From the NCBI GenBank assembly GCA_024644005.1, contig JAHELU010000004.1, forward strand, positions 1-51,011: DNA of 51,011 nt, in the 5' to 3' direction. Positions 36,919 through 46,498 of this stretch are shown one piece after another (position 1 is the stretch's first letter; each line of letters opens with the position of its first letter). Below the pieces are notes generated by a model. It ran no database searches and was not told the DNA's origin. It saw nothing but the letters and a program-made list of their open reading frames with translations. Position numbers and translations under genes: made by a program. Source of the stretch: Acidimicrobiales bacterium. GTDB lineage: Bacteria > Actinomycetota > Acidimicrobiia > Acidimicrobiales > SZUA-35.

Positions 36919-36990
36919 GGCCCCAAGCATTGCCCCGGCCGGCTGCAAGTGGCAAAGGGGACGTGCGGGTGGCGGGGTACATTCTGGATC

Positions 36991-37707
36991 ATGTCGGTCG
37001 CCAACAGCCTCACCGCCGAGGAGCTCAGAGTACTGGCCTGCTTGATCGAGAAGTCTCACACCACCCCCGACCAGTACCCCCTGTCGAGCAACGCCTTGAC
37101 GACGGCCTGCAACCAGAGGACGAGCAGGGACCCTGTGGTCGACTACTCGACCCAGCTCGTCGACCGGACCCTCCAGCTGCTGCGCGACGCCGGTTGGGCC
37201 AGGATGATCCGGGGCGCAGGGAACCGGGCCTTCAAGCACCGGCACATCGTCGACGAGAAGCTCGGTCTCGACTCGGCGCAACAGGCGCTGGTGGCCGTTC
37301 TGGCCCTGCGGGGCCCGCAGTCGCCCGGCGAGCTGAAGACCAGGACCGAGCGGTATCACCGGTTCGAGGATCTCGGCGAGGTCGAGCGGGCCCTGGTCGG
37401 CCTGTCCCACCACGAGCCACCGCTGACCAGGAATCAGGGCCGGGGGCCGGGCCAGAGCCAGGACCGTTGGATCCAGTTGCTCGGCCCGACCAGCGATCGA
37501 CCGGCCGCAGCAGCTCCGGCGACTGCGATCACCGAGACCGCTCAGTCGAGCCACGCCGCCGGGCCGCCGGCCGATCGGGTCGTCGACGGGGGGGCGGGCG
37601 GCGAGCGCCAGCCGTCGGAGCTCGAGCAGCGGGTGGCCCGCCTCGAGCGACGGCTGGCCGTGCTGGAACGGGAACTGGGCATCGCCGAGAACGGAGCCGG
37701 GGACTGA
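36991..37707 (+). CDS. DUF480/YceH family protein
   Basis: LTAEELRVLACLIEKSHTTPDQYPLSSNALTTACNQRTSRDPVVDY, ALVAVLALRGPQSPGELKTRTERYHRF; TACATT-N7-ATG promoter. Confidence 0.9.
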   Translation: MSVANSLTAEELRVLACLIEKSHTTPDQYPLSSNALTTACNQRTSRDPVVDYSTQLVDRTLQLLRDAGWARMIRGAGNRAFKHRHIVDEKLGLDSAQQALVAVLALRGPQSPGELKTRTERYHRFEDLGEVERALVGLSHHEPPLTRNQGRGPGQSQDRWIQLLGPTSDRPAAAAPATAITETAQSSHAAGPPADRVVDGGAGGERQPSELEQRVARLERRLAVLERELGIAENGAGD

Positions 37708-37774
37708 GGACCGAGTGTCGGCTCGTCCCGGATGGGGCAATTCGTCGTCGGTTGTGGCCTACCATCCGTCCTGC

Positions 37775-38434
37775 ATGGCTGGAGTAGCTCTCATCGTCGC
37801 CGGTGGTGCCCGCCCCGATCCGCTCGAGATCAAGGCGTTGCCGGCGATCGACTTCTGCGTCGCAGCAGACAGCGGCGCCGACTCGGCCATCGCCGTGAAC
37901 CTGGCGGTCGACAGCATCGTCGGCGATCTCGACTCGATCTCGCCGACCACCCTGGCTGCGCTGCGAGACGCCGGTGCCGAGATCCGGGAGCATGCGGCCG
38001 AGAAGGACCAGACCGATCTCGAGCTGGCATTCGCCAGGGTCATGGAGGAGCAGCCCGATCGGGTCATCGTCATAGGCATCGGTGGCGGCAGGATCGACCA
38101 CGCCTTGGCCAACATCGCCGTGTTGGCGGCCCAGGGGAGGGGTGGAGTGATCGTCGACGGCCTGGTCGGCTCCGCCCGGCTGTCGGTCGTCCGGGGCACG
38201 AGATCGCTCGATGGCGCCCTCGGGGAGACGATATCCCTGCTGCCGGTGCTCGGGCGGGCCGACGGGGTGACCACCGAGGGGCTCAAGTACCCGCTCGCCG
38301 ACGAGCCGTTGGAGCCGGGCTCGGCCCGAGGGGTCAGCAACCGGTTCGTGGCGCCGTTGGCCACTGTCAGCGTGCAGCGCGGGGTGCTGTTGGCGGTGCA
38401 GCCGTTCGCCCTCTCCGAACGGAGCCGGGGGTGA
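37775..38434 (+). CDS. thiN: thiamine pyrophosphokinase-family protein
   Basis: CVAADSGADSAIAVNLAVDSIVGDLDSISPTTL, EKDQTDLELAFA, GGGRIDHALANIAVL, GVTTEGLKYPLADEPLEPGSARGVSNRF. Confidence 0.88.
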   Translation: MAGVALIVAGGARPDPLEIKALPAIDFCVAADSGADSAIAVNLAVDSIVGDLDSISPTTLAALRDAGAEIREHAAEKDQTDLELAFARVMEEQPDRVIVIGIGGGRIDHALANIAVLAAQGRGGVIVDGLVGSARLSVVRGTRSLDGALGETISLLPVLGRADGVTTEGLKYPLADEPLEPGSARGVSNRFVAPLATVSVQRGVLLAVQPFALSERSRG

Positions 38435-39939
38435 CCCCGATGGTCGAGCGGGTGACCCCGCGTCTGAGGCGAAGCTGGATTCAGCGCGCGATCATCCTGA
38501 TGAACCTGCTGCTCATCGCCGTCAGCCTCGGTGCAGCAGTGCTGCTCAACTACGGGTACGGGCGTGCGGCATCGATCAACAGGGTTGCGCTCGGTCGCAG
38601 CCTGACGCCGGTCCCCGACGACCTCGAACCGGGCGAGCGGGTGATGAACGTCCTGCTCGTCGGCTCGGACTCGTCGGCCACGTTGGACGAGGACGACCCG
38701 ATCCAGATCGGCCGCCGGGGAGAGCGGTTCGGGGACGTGATCATCGTGGCCCACATCGACGAGCGGGCGGGCGAGATCGCGCTGCTGTCGTTCCCGAGGG
38801 ACCTGTGGGTCGACATCGCCGGTACAGCACGACCGGGCAGGATCAATCGGGCGTTCGAGGTCGGGGGACCGGCCACCCTGATCGAGACCATCGAGAACGA
38901 GTTCGATGTCCCGATCCACCACTACATCAACGTCGACTTCGCCGGCTTCAAGGGCCTCGTCGCCGCAATCGGCTCGGTCGACGTGTACTTCGAGACCCCG
39001 GCCAGGGACTGGAACGTGAGCGCCAAGCCCGCCCCGAGGAGCCAGACCGGCTTCATCATGGCCGAGGCGGGCTGCCAGTCGCTCGATCCGGAGACCGCCC
39101 TGGCCTACGTGCGGTCCCGCTACTACCAGACCCAGAACGAGGCGGGCGAGTGGGTCACCGACCCGACGTCGGACCTCGGCAGGATCCGCCGACAGCAGGA
39201 CTTCCTCAGGCGGGTGATCCAGCAGGCCATCGACATGGGCGCCAGGAACCCGTTCGTGCTTCGTGACCTGATCGATGCCGGGCTCGAGAACGTGGCCATC
39301 GACCAGCGCCTCACCCCACAACTGCTCCTGGACATCGGCATGACCTACCGCTCGTTCGAGCCCGACCGGCTCCAGACGTACAGCTTCCCGGCCACCGACG
39401 GCCAGGTCGGCCGCAATCAGGTCCTGCTCCCGCTCGACGATGAGGCCGAGCCGGTACTGGCACTGTTCCGAGGGGCGTCCTTCGACGATCCGGCGACGGT
39501 GGACCTCACCGTCCAGATCGCCAGGGGCGATACGACCCGGAGCGCACCGGATCCGATCTCGACCCGCTTGGCGATGCTCCGAGCGGCCGGGTTCCGGTTC
39601 GAGCAGTCGACCAGATCCGGATCCGTCGAGGGCGTGGTCGTCCGGCACGGTCCCGACGGTCGCCATGCCGGTGAGCTGGTAGCCGCAGCCATCGCTCAGC
39701 CGGTGCTCCTCGAGCAGGTCGAGGAGCTCGTCGGGCGCTCGGTCACCGTGGTCATCGGCCCGCCGGCCCCGGCGGCCGCCGACGCTCCAGGCGACGTTAA
39801 CCGAACTGGAACGGACGCTCATCGGTCGGAGAGCGCGACGACCGAGCCGCCATCGGAATCCGAGATGGGCCAGATCGATGATCCTGCGCCTGTTCCAGAG
39901 GGCGCAGGGCTACAGTCGACCGCTGCTTCATGCGGCTAG
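38431..39939 (+). CDS. LytR-CpsA-Psr (LCP) family cell-wall glycopolymer transferase with LytR C-terminal domain
   Basis: GTG start overlapping thiN stop; N-terminal TM; RVMNVLLVGSDSS, RFGDVIIVAHIDERAGEIALLSFPRDLWV, GRINRAFEVGG, ALAYVRSRYY. Confidence 0.92.
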   Translation: MTPMVERVTPRLRRSWIQRAIILMNLLLIAVSLGAAVLLNYGYGRAASINRVALGRSLTPVPDDLEPGERVMNVLLVGSDSSATLDEDDPIQIGRRGERFGDVIIVAHIDERAGEIALLSFPRDLWVDIAGTARPGRINRAFEVGGPATLIETIENEFDVPIHHYINVDFAGFKGLVAAIGSVDVYFETPARDWNVSAKPAPRSQTGFIMAEAGCQSLDPETALAYVRSRYYQTQNEAGEWVTDPTSDLGRIRRQQDFLRRVIQQAIDMGARNPFVLRDLIDAGLENVAIDQRLTPQLLLDIGMTYRSFEPDRLQTYSFPATDGQVGRNQVLLPLDDEAEPVLALFRGASFDDPATVDLTVQIARGDTTRSAPDPISTRLAMLRAAGFRFEQSTRSGSVEGVVVRHGPDGRHAGELVAAAIAQPVLLEQVEELVGRSVTVVIGPPAPAAADAPGDVNRTGTDAHRSESATTEPPSESEMGQIDDPAPVPEGAGLQSTAASCG

Positions 39940-39999
39940 CGCACGCAACCCGCAATCTTGCCCCTTCGGCGCCCGTGTACGTCGCGATACGGTCTGTCA

Positions 40000-40010
40000 T
40001 GTTGTCAACA
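40000..40010. promoter_or_regulatory. palindrome TGTTGTCAACA upstream of ugd
   Basis: Perfect 5-bp arms around central T, 15 nt before GTG 40026, adjacent to GAGGAGG Shine-Dalgarno. Confidence 0.4.
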
Positions 40011-40025
40011 ATTTGAGGAGGATGC

Positions 40026-41321
40026 GTGGCCTCGATCGCGATCATAGGCACCGGTTACGTCGGGCTGACCACTGGCGCCTGCTTCTCCCATCTCGGTCAC
40101 GACGTCATCTGCGCCGATATCGACGAAGCCAAGGTGGCCCGGCTCCAGGCCGGCGATGTGCCGATCGTCGAGAAGGGACTCGACCGCTTGGTCGACGAGG
40201 GCATCCGGTCCGGGAAGCTCCACTTCGTCGTCGGCGCCGAATCGGCATCGAAGGAGGCCGAGTTCCACTACCTCTGTGTGCCCACCCCTCAGGGCGACGA
40301 CGGTGCCGCCGACCTCAGCTACCTCGAGACCGCAGCCTCCCAGATCAGCCACGTCCTGCCGAACAACAGCGTCGTGGTCAACAAGTCGACGGTGCCGGTC
40401 GGCTCCACCAGGGTGGTGGCCCGGGTGCTCGGCCGGTCCGACGTCGCGGTCGTGTCGAACCCGGAGTTCCTCCGCGAGGGCACCGCCGTTGCCGACTTCC
40501 TCCAGCCGGACCGAGTGGTCATCGGCTCCCGTGACCAGGAGGCCGCCATCCGGGTGGCCGCGCTGTACTCCCGCATCGCAGCCCCGATCATGGTCACCGA
40601 TCCCGTCTCGGCCGAGACCATCAAGTACGCGTCGAACGCGTTCCTGGCGTCCAAGCTCTCGTTCGTCAACGCCATCGCCACCCTCTGCGAGGCGGTCGGG
40701 GCCGACGTGAACGACGTCGTGCTCGGCATGGGCTATGACTCCCGGATCGGTCGGGAGTTCCTGCGGCCCGGTCCCGGGTGGGGCGGCAGCTGCTTCCCCA
40801 AGGACACGCGGGCGCTGGCCAAGATCGCCCAGGACGCTGGCTACGACTTCCGGTTCCTCAACGAGGTGCTCCAGGTCAACGCCGACCAGTTCGACCGGAC
40901 CGCCCAGAAGATCATCGACTCGGTCGACCCGGGGCTCGCCGACAACCACATCGCCGCGCTCGGCCTCACGTTCAAGGCCGGGACCGACGACCTCAGGGAC
41001 TCACCCGCCGTCGAGGTGCTCGAGCGGGTCGTCGGCGCCGGAATGCAGGTCAAGGCGTACGACCCGGCCGTCCTCGTCGACGACAACCGGCTGGCGATCG
41101 TTCATCCCGATCTCGACATCGAGGTGGTCTCCGACCCCTATGCCGCAGCAGAGGGAGCGGCCTCGCTCGTGATCCTCACCGAGTGGGACGAGTTCACCTG
41201 GCTCGACTTCGACAAGCTGCGGGAGATCATGATCGGCAAGAACATCGTCGACGCCAGGAACCTGCTCGATCCGTCCATCCCGAGACGGCGAGGGTTCAAC
41301 TATCGAGGCGTCGGGCGCTAG
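40026..41321 (+). CDS. ugd: UDP-glucose 6-dehydrogenase
   Basis: IAIIGTGYVGLTTGACFSHLGHDV, NPEFLREGTAVADFLQPDRVVIG, GPGWGGSCFPKDTRAL, LGLTFKAGTDDLRDSPAV. Confidence 0.96.
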   Translation: MASIAIIGTGYVGLTTGACFSHLGHDVICADIDEAKVARLQAGDVPIVEKGLDRLVDEGIRSGKLHFVVGAESASKEAEFHYLCVPTPQGDDGAADLSYLETAASQISHVLPNNSVVVNKSTVPVGSTRVVARVLGRSDVAVVSNPEFLREGTAVADFLQPDRVVIGSRDQEAAIRVAALYSRIAAPIMVTDPVSAETIKYASNAFLASKLSFVNAIATLCEAVGADVNDVVLGMGYDSRIGREFLRPGPGWGGSCFPKDTRALAKIAQDAGYDFRFLNEVLQVNADQFDRTAQKIIDSVDPGLADNHIAALGLTFKAGTDDLRDSPAVEVLERVVGAGMQVKAYDPAVLVDDNRLAIVHPDLDIEVVSDPYAAAEGAASLVILTEWDEFTWLDFDKLREIMIGKNIVDARNLLDPSIPRRRGFNYRGVGR

Positions 41322-41324
41322 CTG

Positions 41325-42263
41325 GTGGCTCGGGTCGTCGTCACCGGTGGGGCTGGCTTCCTCGGGTCCCACCTCAGCGACCGGCTGCTGGCCCGCGGTG
41401 ACGAGGTCATTTGCCTCGACAACCTGGTCACCGGCTCCATGGCCAACATCGAGCACCTCTTCGGCGACGACCGGTTCTCGTTCACCCGCCACGACGTCTC
41501 GAACCACATCTGGGTTCCCGGTCCCGTCGATGTGGTGATGCACCTCGCCTCACCGGCCTCGCCGGTCGACTTCCAGCGCATATCAATCCCGATCCTCAAG
41601 GTCGGGGCCCTCGGCACCCACAACACGCTCGGTCTCGCCAAGGAGAAGGGGGCCAAGTTCTTCCTGGCGTCGACCAGCGAGGTGTACGGCGACCCGGAGG
41701 TTCATCCTCAGCCGGAGACATACTGGGGCAACGTGAACCCGATCGGTCCCCGAGGGGTGTACGACGAGGCGAAGCGGTTCGCCGAGGCGATGACCATGGC
41801 CTACCACCGCCATCACGGGCTCGACGTCCGCATCGTCAGGATCTTCAACACCTACGGGCCTCGGATGCGGCCAGACGACGGTCGGGTGGTGTCGAACTTC
41901 GTGACCCAGGCGCTGCGGGGCCTGCCGCTAACCGTCTACGGCGACGGCTCGCAGTCGAGGAGCTTCTGCTACGTCGACGATCAGATCGCAGGTCAGCTGG
42001 CGCTGCTCGACAGCGACCACAGCGGCCCGATCAACATCGGCAACGACCAGGAGTACACGATGCTGGAGCTGGCCAACGTGGTGATCCGGGTGACGGGGAG
42101 CAGCAGCGAGATCGCCTTCGAGCCGTTGCCGACGGACGATCCGACCCGTCGCCGGCCGGATCTGACCGAAGCCTCGACGAAGCTGTCGTGGAAGCCGCTG
42201 ATCGACCTCGAGACCGGCTTGGCCCGTACGGCCGACCACTTCGCCTCGGTGATCGGGCTGTAG
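41325..42263 (+). CDS. NAD-dependent epimerase; UDP-glucuronate decarboxylase (UDP-xylose synthase)-like
   Basis: [87 protein letters not shown]. Confidence 0.93.
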   Translation: MARVVVTGGAGFLGSHLSDRLLARGDEVICLDNLVTGSMANIEHLFGDDRFSFTRHDVSNHIWVPGPVDVVMHLASPASPVDFQRISIPILKVGALGTHNTLGLAKEKGAKFFLASTSEVYGDPEVHPQPETYWGNVNPIGPRGVYDEAKRFAEAMTMAYHRHHGLDVRIVRIFNTYGPRMRPDDGRVVSNFVTQALRGLPLTVYGDGSQSRSFCYVDDQIAGQLALLDSDHSGPINIGNDQEYTMLELANVVIRVTGSSSEIAFEPLPTDDPTRRRPDLTEASTKLSWKPLIDLETGLARTADHFASVIGL

Positions 42264-42330
42264 CCGGCCGAGCCGCCCGGCCGGGGCCGCCGGGCCGCCT
42301 AGACGAAAGCCGCGCTCCGATCGGCGAACG

Positions 42331-43452
42331 ATGACACAATCGGGCCCAGTGAAGCCGCAGGTCCTCGCCATCGTCGAGCAGTTCTGGCACCGGATGCCCG
42401 GTGGGACCGCAACCGCCACAGAGCACACCCTCTCGGCCCTGGTCGAGCTGAACGACTACCACGTCATCGGGCTGGCGGCTCGACACGCACCGCCGGGGCG
42501 CCACGGACCGGCCCCCTGGCGGCGGATGCCGACCGGCTCCACGCTGCGGTTCCACTGGCTGCCCCGTCCGGCGCTCTACGAGGCCTGGCTGCGGCTGGGC
42601 CGGCCCTCGATCGACGGGTACTGCAATGACGGGGCAGTGGTCTGGGCCTCCAGCCTGATCGTGCCGCCGACGACGTTGCCGGTGGTGGCCACCGTCCACG
42701 ATCTGGACTTCCTGGCCAACCCCGGCTCCTCCACCTCCCGGGGTCGACGCTTCTTCCCGCTGGTGTGGCGGCGGGCGACGGAACGGGCCCAGCTGTTCGT
42801 CTGCCCCAGCCAGGTGGTCGCAGACGACTGCGTCCGCCGCGGGATCGCGGCCGATCGGGTCCTCGTGATCCCCTGGGGTGTCGCCCCGCCGCGGTGCAGC
42901 CGGGCCGAGGCGGCGGCGAAGCTGACCGAGCTCGGGCTGTCCGAGGACTACGTGCTGTGGGTCGGTCCGCTCATCCCGCGCAAGAACCCGAAGGGGGCGG
43001 CACTGGCGATGGGTCGGATCGACGCCGAGATCGTGGTCGTCGGTGCCGGAGCAGACGATCCGCAGGCGGCGGTTGCGTTCGCGTCGCTCGGCAGCCGGGT
43101 CCGCCGGTTCGATGCGGTCGACGACGAGACGTTGAGCGCCCTCTACCGGGGCGCCTCGGCCCTGCTGTACCCGTCGTTCGCCGAGGGGTTCGGATTACCG
43201 GTGCTGGAGGCCATGGCCCACGGCACGCCCGTCGTCACCTCCGTCGGGACGGCCACCGCGGAGGTCGCCGGGGGCGCCGCCCTGCTGGTCGACCCGACGA
43301 GCCCCGAGCACATCGCCGAGGGGTTGCGGACGGCCCTGTTCGACCGGGCCGCTCGCCGGCAGCTGATCGACGACGGCCTCAGCCGGGCCGGTGAGCTGTC
43401 GTGGGACAACACCGCAAAGGGCTACGCCGAGGCGTTCCGGACCGTCCGATGA
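42331..43452 (+). CDS. glycosyltransferase family 4 (start may be GTG 42349)
   Basis: YVLWVGPLIPRKNPKGAALAM, LYPSFAEGFGLPVLEAMAHGTPVVTS. Confidence 0.92.
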   Translation: MTQSGPVKPQVLAIVEQFWHRMPGGTATATEHTLSALVELNDYHVIGLAARHAPPGRHGPAPWRRMPTGSTLRFHWLPRPALYEAWLRLGRPSIDGYCNDGAVVWASSLIVPPTTLPVVATVHDLDFLANPGSSTSRGRRFFPLVWRRATERAQLFVCPSQVVADDCVRRGIAADRVLVIPWGVAPPRCSRAEAAAKLTELGLSEDYVLWVGPLIPRKNPKGAALAMGRIDAEIVVVGAGADDPQAAVAFASLGSRVRRFDAVDDETLSALYRGASALLYPSFAEGFGLPVLEAMAHGTPVVTSVGTATAEVAGGAALLVDPTSPEHIAEGLRTALFDRAARRQLIDDGLSRAGELSWDNTAKGYAEAFRTVR

Positions 43453-44612
43453 CCCGCCGCTCGCCGTTCGTGGTCGGGGTCAACCTCACGTGGCTGGTCC
43501 CCGGCGTGGTCGGGGGCTCCGAGGAGTACACGCTCAGGCTGCTCCTCGCGGTGCCGTCGCTACTGCCAGACCACCTCCGCCTGCGGATCTACGGGCGACC
43601 GGACCTGCTGGACGCCTACCCTGACCTCGCCGGCGGAGCGGAGTACGTGACCACTCCACCGGTGCGCTCCAAGGCGGCCAGGATCGCCCTCGAGCACAGC
43701 TGGCTGGCCCACCGGAGCCGGAACGACGACGTCGTCCACCACGCCGGTGGCACGGTGCCATACGTCCGGGCCAAGCCCACCGTCGTCACCGTTCACGACC
43801 CCCAACCGCTCGATCATCCGGAGAACTTCGATCCGGTGAAGCGGCGGTGGCTGGCGCTGGCGCTGCCGCACTCGGTCAGGGTGGCACGCCTGGTGCTGTG
43901 TCCCAGCCGCTACACCGCCGACCGGCTCCGGCAGCTGCTGGCGGTCCCGGAGCACCGCGTCCGCGTGGTACCCCACGGGCACCGGGTCGCCGGCGGCCCA
44001 GCCGGCGATGCGCCGTCGTGGTCGAGCCGGGTGGCCGGAGCGTCCATCGAGCCGGAGCGGTTCGGCCGCTACCTGCTGTACCCGGCCATCGCCTACCCCC
44101 ACAAGCGACACTGCGACGCAGTTCGACTCCTGGCCGGTCTCGGTCCCGACCTGGACGATGTGCAGGTGGTGTTCACCGGCCGACCCGGTCCCGAATCGGG
44201 TGCCATCCACGCCGAGGCGGCCCGGCTGGGGGTTGCCGACCGGGTCCACCACCTCGGCCGGGTACCGGCCCCGGACCTCGAGGACCTGTACCGGTCGGCG
44301 GCCGCCCTCGTCTTTCCCTCGGCCTACGAGGGGTTCGGGAATCCGGCCCTCGAGGCGATGAGCCTCGGCTGCCCCGCAGTGGTCAGCGATGCCGGCGCCC
44401 TCCCGGAGGTGGTCGGCGACGCAGGCCTCGTCGTCCCGGTCGGTGACGTCGCCGCGCTGGCCGAGGCCACCCGGTCGGTGCTGGTCGACCGTCGGTTGGC
44501 CGACGAGCTCCGAGCCAAGGGCCGGGCCAGGGCCCGCTGTTTCGACGTCGGTATCGCCGCCGCCCGGCTGGCAGACGTCTATGGTGAGCTGGCCAGCACC
44601 CGGCGGGCGTGA
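43449..44612 (+). CDS. glycosyltransferase family 4
   Basis: VNLTWLVPGVVGGSEEYTLRLL, YLLYPAIAYPHKRHCDAV, VFPSAYEGFGNPALEAMSLGCPAVVSDAGALPEVVG; ATGA overlap with upstream gene. Confidence 0.93.
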   Translation: MTRRSPFVVGVNLTWLVPGVVGGSEEYTLRLLLAVPSLLPDHLRLRIYGRPDLLDAYPDLAGGAEYVTTPPVRSKAARIALEHSWLAHRSRNDDVVHHAGGTVPYVRAKPTVVTVHDPQPLDHPENFDPVKRRWLALALPHSVRVARLVLCPSRYTADRLRQLLAVPEHRVRVVPHGHRVAGGPAGDAPSWSSRVAGASIEPERFGRYLLYPAIAYPHKRHCDAVRLLAGLGPDLDDVQVVFTGRPGPESGAIHAEAARLGVADRVHHLGRVPAPDLEDLYRSAAALVFPSAYEGFGNPALEAMSLGCPAVVSDAGALPEVVGDAGLVVPVGDVAALAEATRSVLVDRRLADELRAKGRARARCFDVGIAAARLADVYGELASTRRA

Positions 44613-44648
44613 CCCGCCGCTCCCTGTCGCCGGATGTCGGTCGCCGCC

Positions 44649-45896
44649 ATGAAGCTCTTGCTGTTCTGCCCCCACTTCCGTCCGGACCTCCATGCCGCAA
44701 CGGGCGAGGTCATGACCCAGCTGGTCGAGGGCCTGGCCGAGCGGGGCCACGAGATCAGCGTCGTCACGTCCCTGCCGTGGTACCGCGGCCACCGGGTCGA
44801 CCCGGACTGGCGGGGCAGGCCGTGGCGGCGGGAGCGCACGGCCTGGGGTCAGGTGGTCCGGGTGTGGCCGTTCCCGACCGACAAGACCAACATCCCGGCC
44901 AGGGCCCTCGGGTTCGGCGGCATGACCTCGCTGGCGGCCGGGCTCGGGCTGACCCTCGGTCATCACGATGTCGTCATGGCGATGTCGCCCCCGATCTTCC
45001 TCGGAGACGCAGCATGGCTGGTGGCTCGGCGGTTCCGGGTGCCCTTGGTGTTCAACCTGCAGGACATCTTCCCCGACGTCGCCCTCGAACTCGGCGCACT
45101 GAGCGGTGAGCGGGTCCTGCGACTGGCCCGGCACCACGAAGCCTCGATCTATCGCAGGGCGGACGCCATCACGGTGCTGTCCGAGGACCAGGCCCGCAAC
45201 ATCCGGGGGAAGCTGACGGCCGCAGCCCATGACCCGGACAAGGTCGTGGTGATCCACAATGTCGTCGACCTCGAGCGGATCCGGCCGACGGAGCGGGAGA
45301 ACCGCTACCGCCGCCAGCACGGCTTGAGCGGCAAGCAGGTGGTCATGTACTCGGGCAACGTCGGGCTGTCCCAGTCGTTCGAGCTGGTCAGGTCGGCCGC
45401 CGACCGCTGGGCCGACCGACCGGACGTCGTGTTCGTCATCAACGGGGAAGGGGCGGCCAGACCGATCGTCGATCGCTGGGCGCGATCGTTGGACAACGTC
45501 CGGGTCGTCGACTTCGGTCAGCGGTCGGAGATCAGCACCATCCTCGGCGCCGCCGACATCCACCTGGTGCTCTTGAAGAGCGGTCTGGCCAGGAGCAGCA
45601 CGCCGTCGAAGTTCTACAGCATCCTGGCCGCCGGTCGGCCGGTCCTGGCCAGCATCGACGAGGGGAGCGAGGTGTCGTCGGTCGTCAAGGAGGCCGACGT
45701 CGGTCTCGCCGTCCCACCCGACGACGAGTGGGCATTCTGCCGGGCGCTCGATCAGATGCTCGGAGATCCCGCCGAGCTGGTGGCCATGGGAGCGCGGGCC
45801 AGAGCGTTCGCCGCCACGTGGCTGACCCCCCAGGCCCAGGCCATGGCCTACGAAGCGCTGTTCGAGCACGTGGTGGCTGCGGCCGGTCGTCGATGA
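44649..45896 (+). CDS. glycosyltransferase family 4 (WbuB-like)
   Basis: LLLFCPHFRPDLHAATGEVMTQLVEGLAERGHEISVVTSLPWY, FNLQDIFPDVALELGAL, VVMYSGNVGLSQSFELV. Confidence 0.92.
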   Translation: MKLLLFCPHFRPDLHAATGEVMTQLVEGLAERGHEISVVTSLPWYRGHRVDPDWRGRPWRRERTAWGQVVRVWPFPTDKTNIPARALGFGGMTSLAAGLGLTLGHHDVVMAMSPPIFLGDAAWLVARRFRVPLVFNLQDIFPDVALELGALSGERVLRLARHHEASIYRRADAITVLSEDQARNIRGKLTAAAHDPDKVVVIHNVVDLERIRPTERENRYRRQHGLSGKQVVMYSGNVGLSQSFELVRSAADRWADRPDVVFVINGEGAARPIVDRWARSLDNVRVVDFGQRSEISTILGAADIHLVLLKSGLARSSTPSKFYSILAAGRPVLASIDEGSEVSSVVKEADVGLAVPPDDEWAFCRALDQMLGDPAELVAMGARARAFAATWLTPQAQAMAYEALFEHVVAAAGRR

Positions 45897-46022
45897 GCGC
45901 GGCGAGAGACCTCGCCCCACTCGGCCCCGTGTTCCGGTCCGGCCGGCGAGGGCAACTCGCCCAGTGGATTTCCGATCGTTTGGTGTTGTAATTGTGAGAC
46001 TTCGCAAAGGCGCAAAGGAACA

Positions 46023-46469
46023 ATGGATCGACAGGTCGCAGTAATCGTCAGTGGATACTTCAGCCCCCTCCACGTCGGACATCTCGACATGATCGAGGCC
46101 GGTGCACGAGCCGGCGACAAGCTGATCGTCATCGTCAACAACAACGATCAACAGCTGCTGAAGAAGGGCAAGATCATCATCGACGAGCAGGACCGCCTCA
46201 GGCTGATCCTCGCCCTGCGGGCAGTCGACGAGGCGCTCATCGCGGTCGATCGGGACGGCACGGTCTGCGAGTCGCTGCGGCTCGTCGCCGAGAAGCACCC
46301 CGAGCACGACCTGATCTTCGCGAACGGCGGCGATCGCGAATCCGATGCGGTGGTCCCGGAGGCGGCGACCTGCGAGCAGTACGGCATCCGCATGGTGTAC
46401 GACATGGGTGGTAACGACAAGGCCGATTCGAGCACCAGGATCAACGTCGAGCTCGGGCTCGAGACCTGA
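46023..46469 (+). CDS. adenylyl/cytidylyltransferase-family protein
   Basis: VIVSGYFSPLHVGHLDMIEAGARAGDKLIVIVNNNDQQLLKKGK (HxGH), later ADSSTRI. Confidence 0.88.
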   Translation: MDRQVAVIVSGYFSPLHVGHLDMIEAGARAGDKLIVIVNNNDQQLLKKGKIIIDEQDRLRLILALRAVDEALIAVDRDGTVCESLRLVAEKHPEHDLIFANGGDRESDAVVPEAATCEQYGIRMVYDMGGNDKADSSTRINVELGLET

Positions 46470-46498
46470 CGCTGATCCGGGTTGCTCGTCGTGCTCGG

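Noticed and set aside
42264-42330. GC-rich inverted repeat gccggccgagccgcccggccggggccgccgggcc after the UXS-like gene as a terminator
   Set aside because: Several competing imperfect pairings, no U-tract, and the downstream GT gene is likely in the same transcript; not distinguishable from GC background
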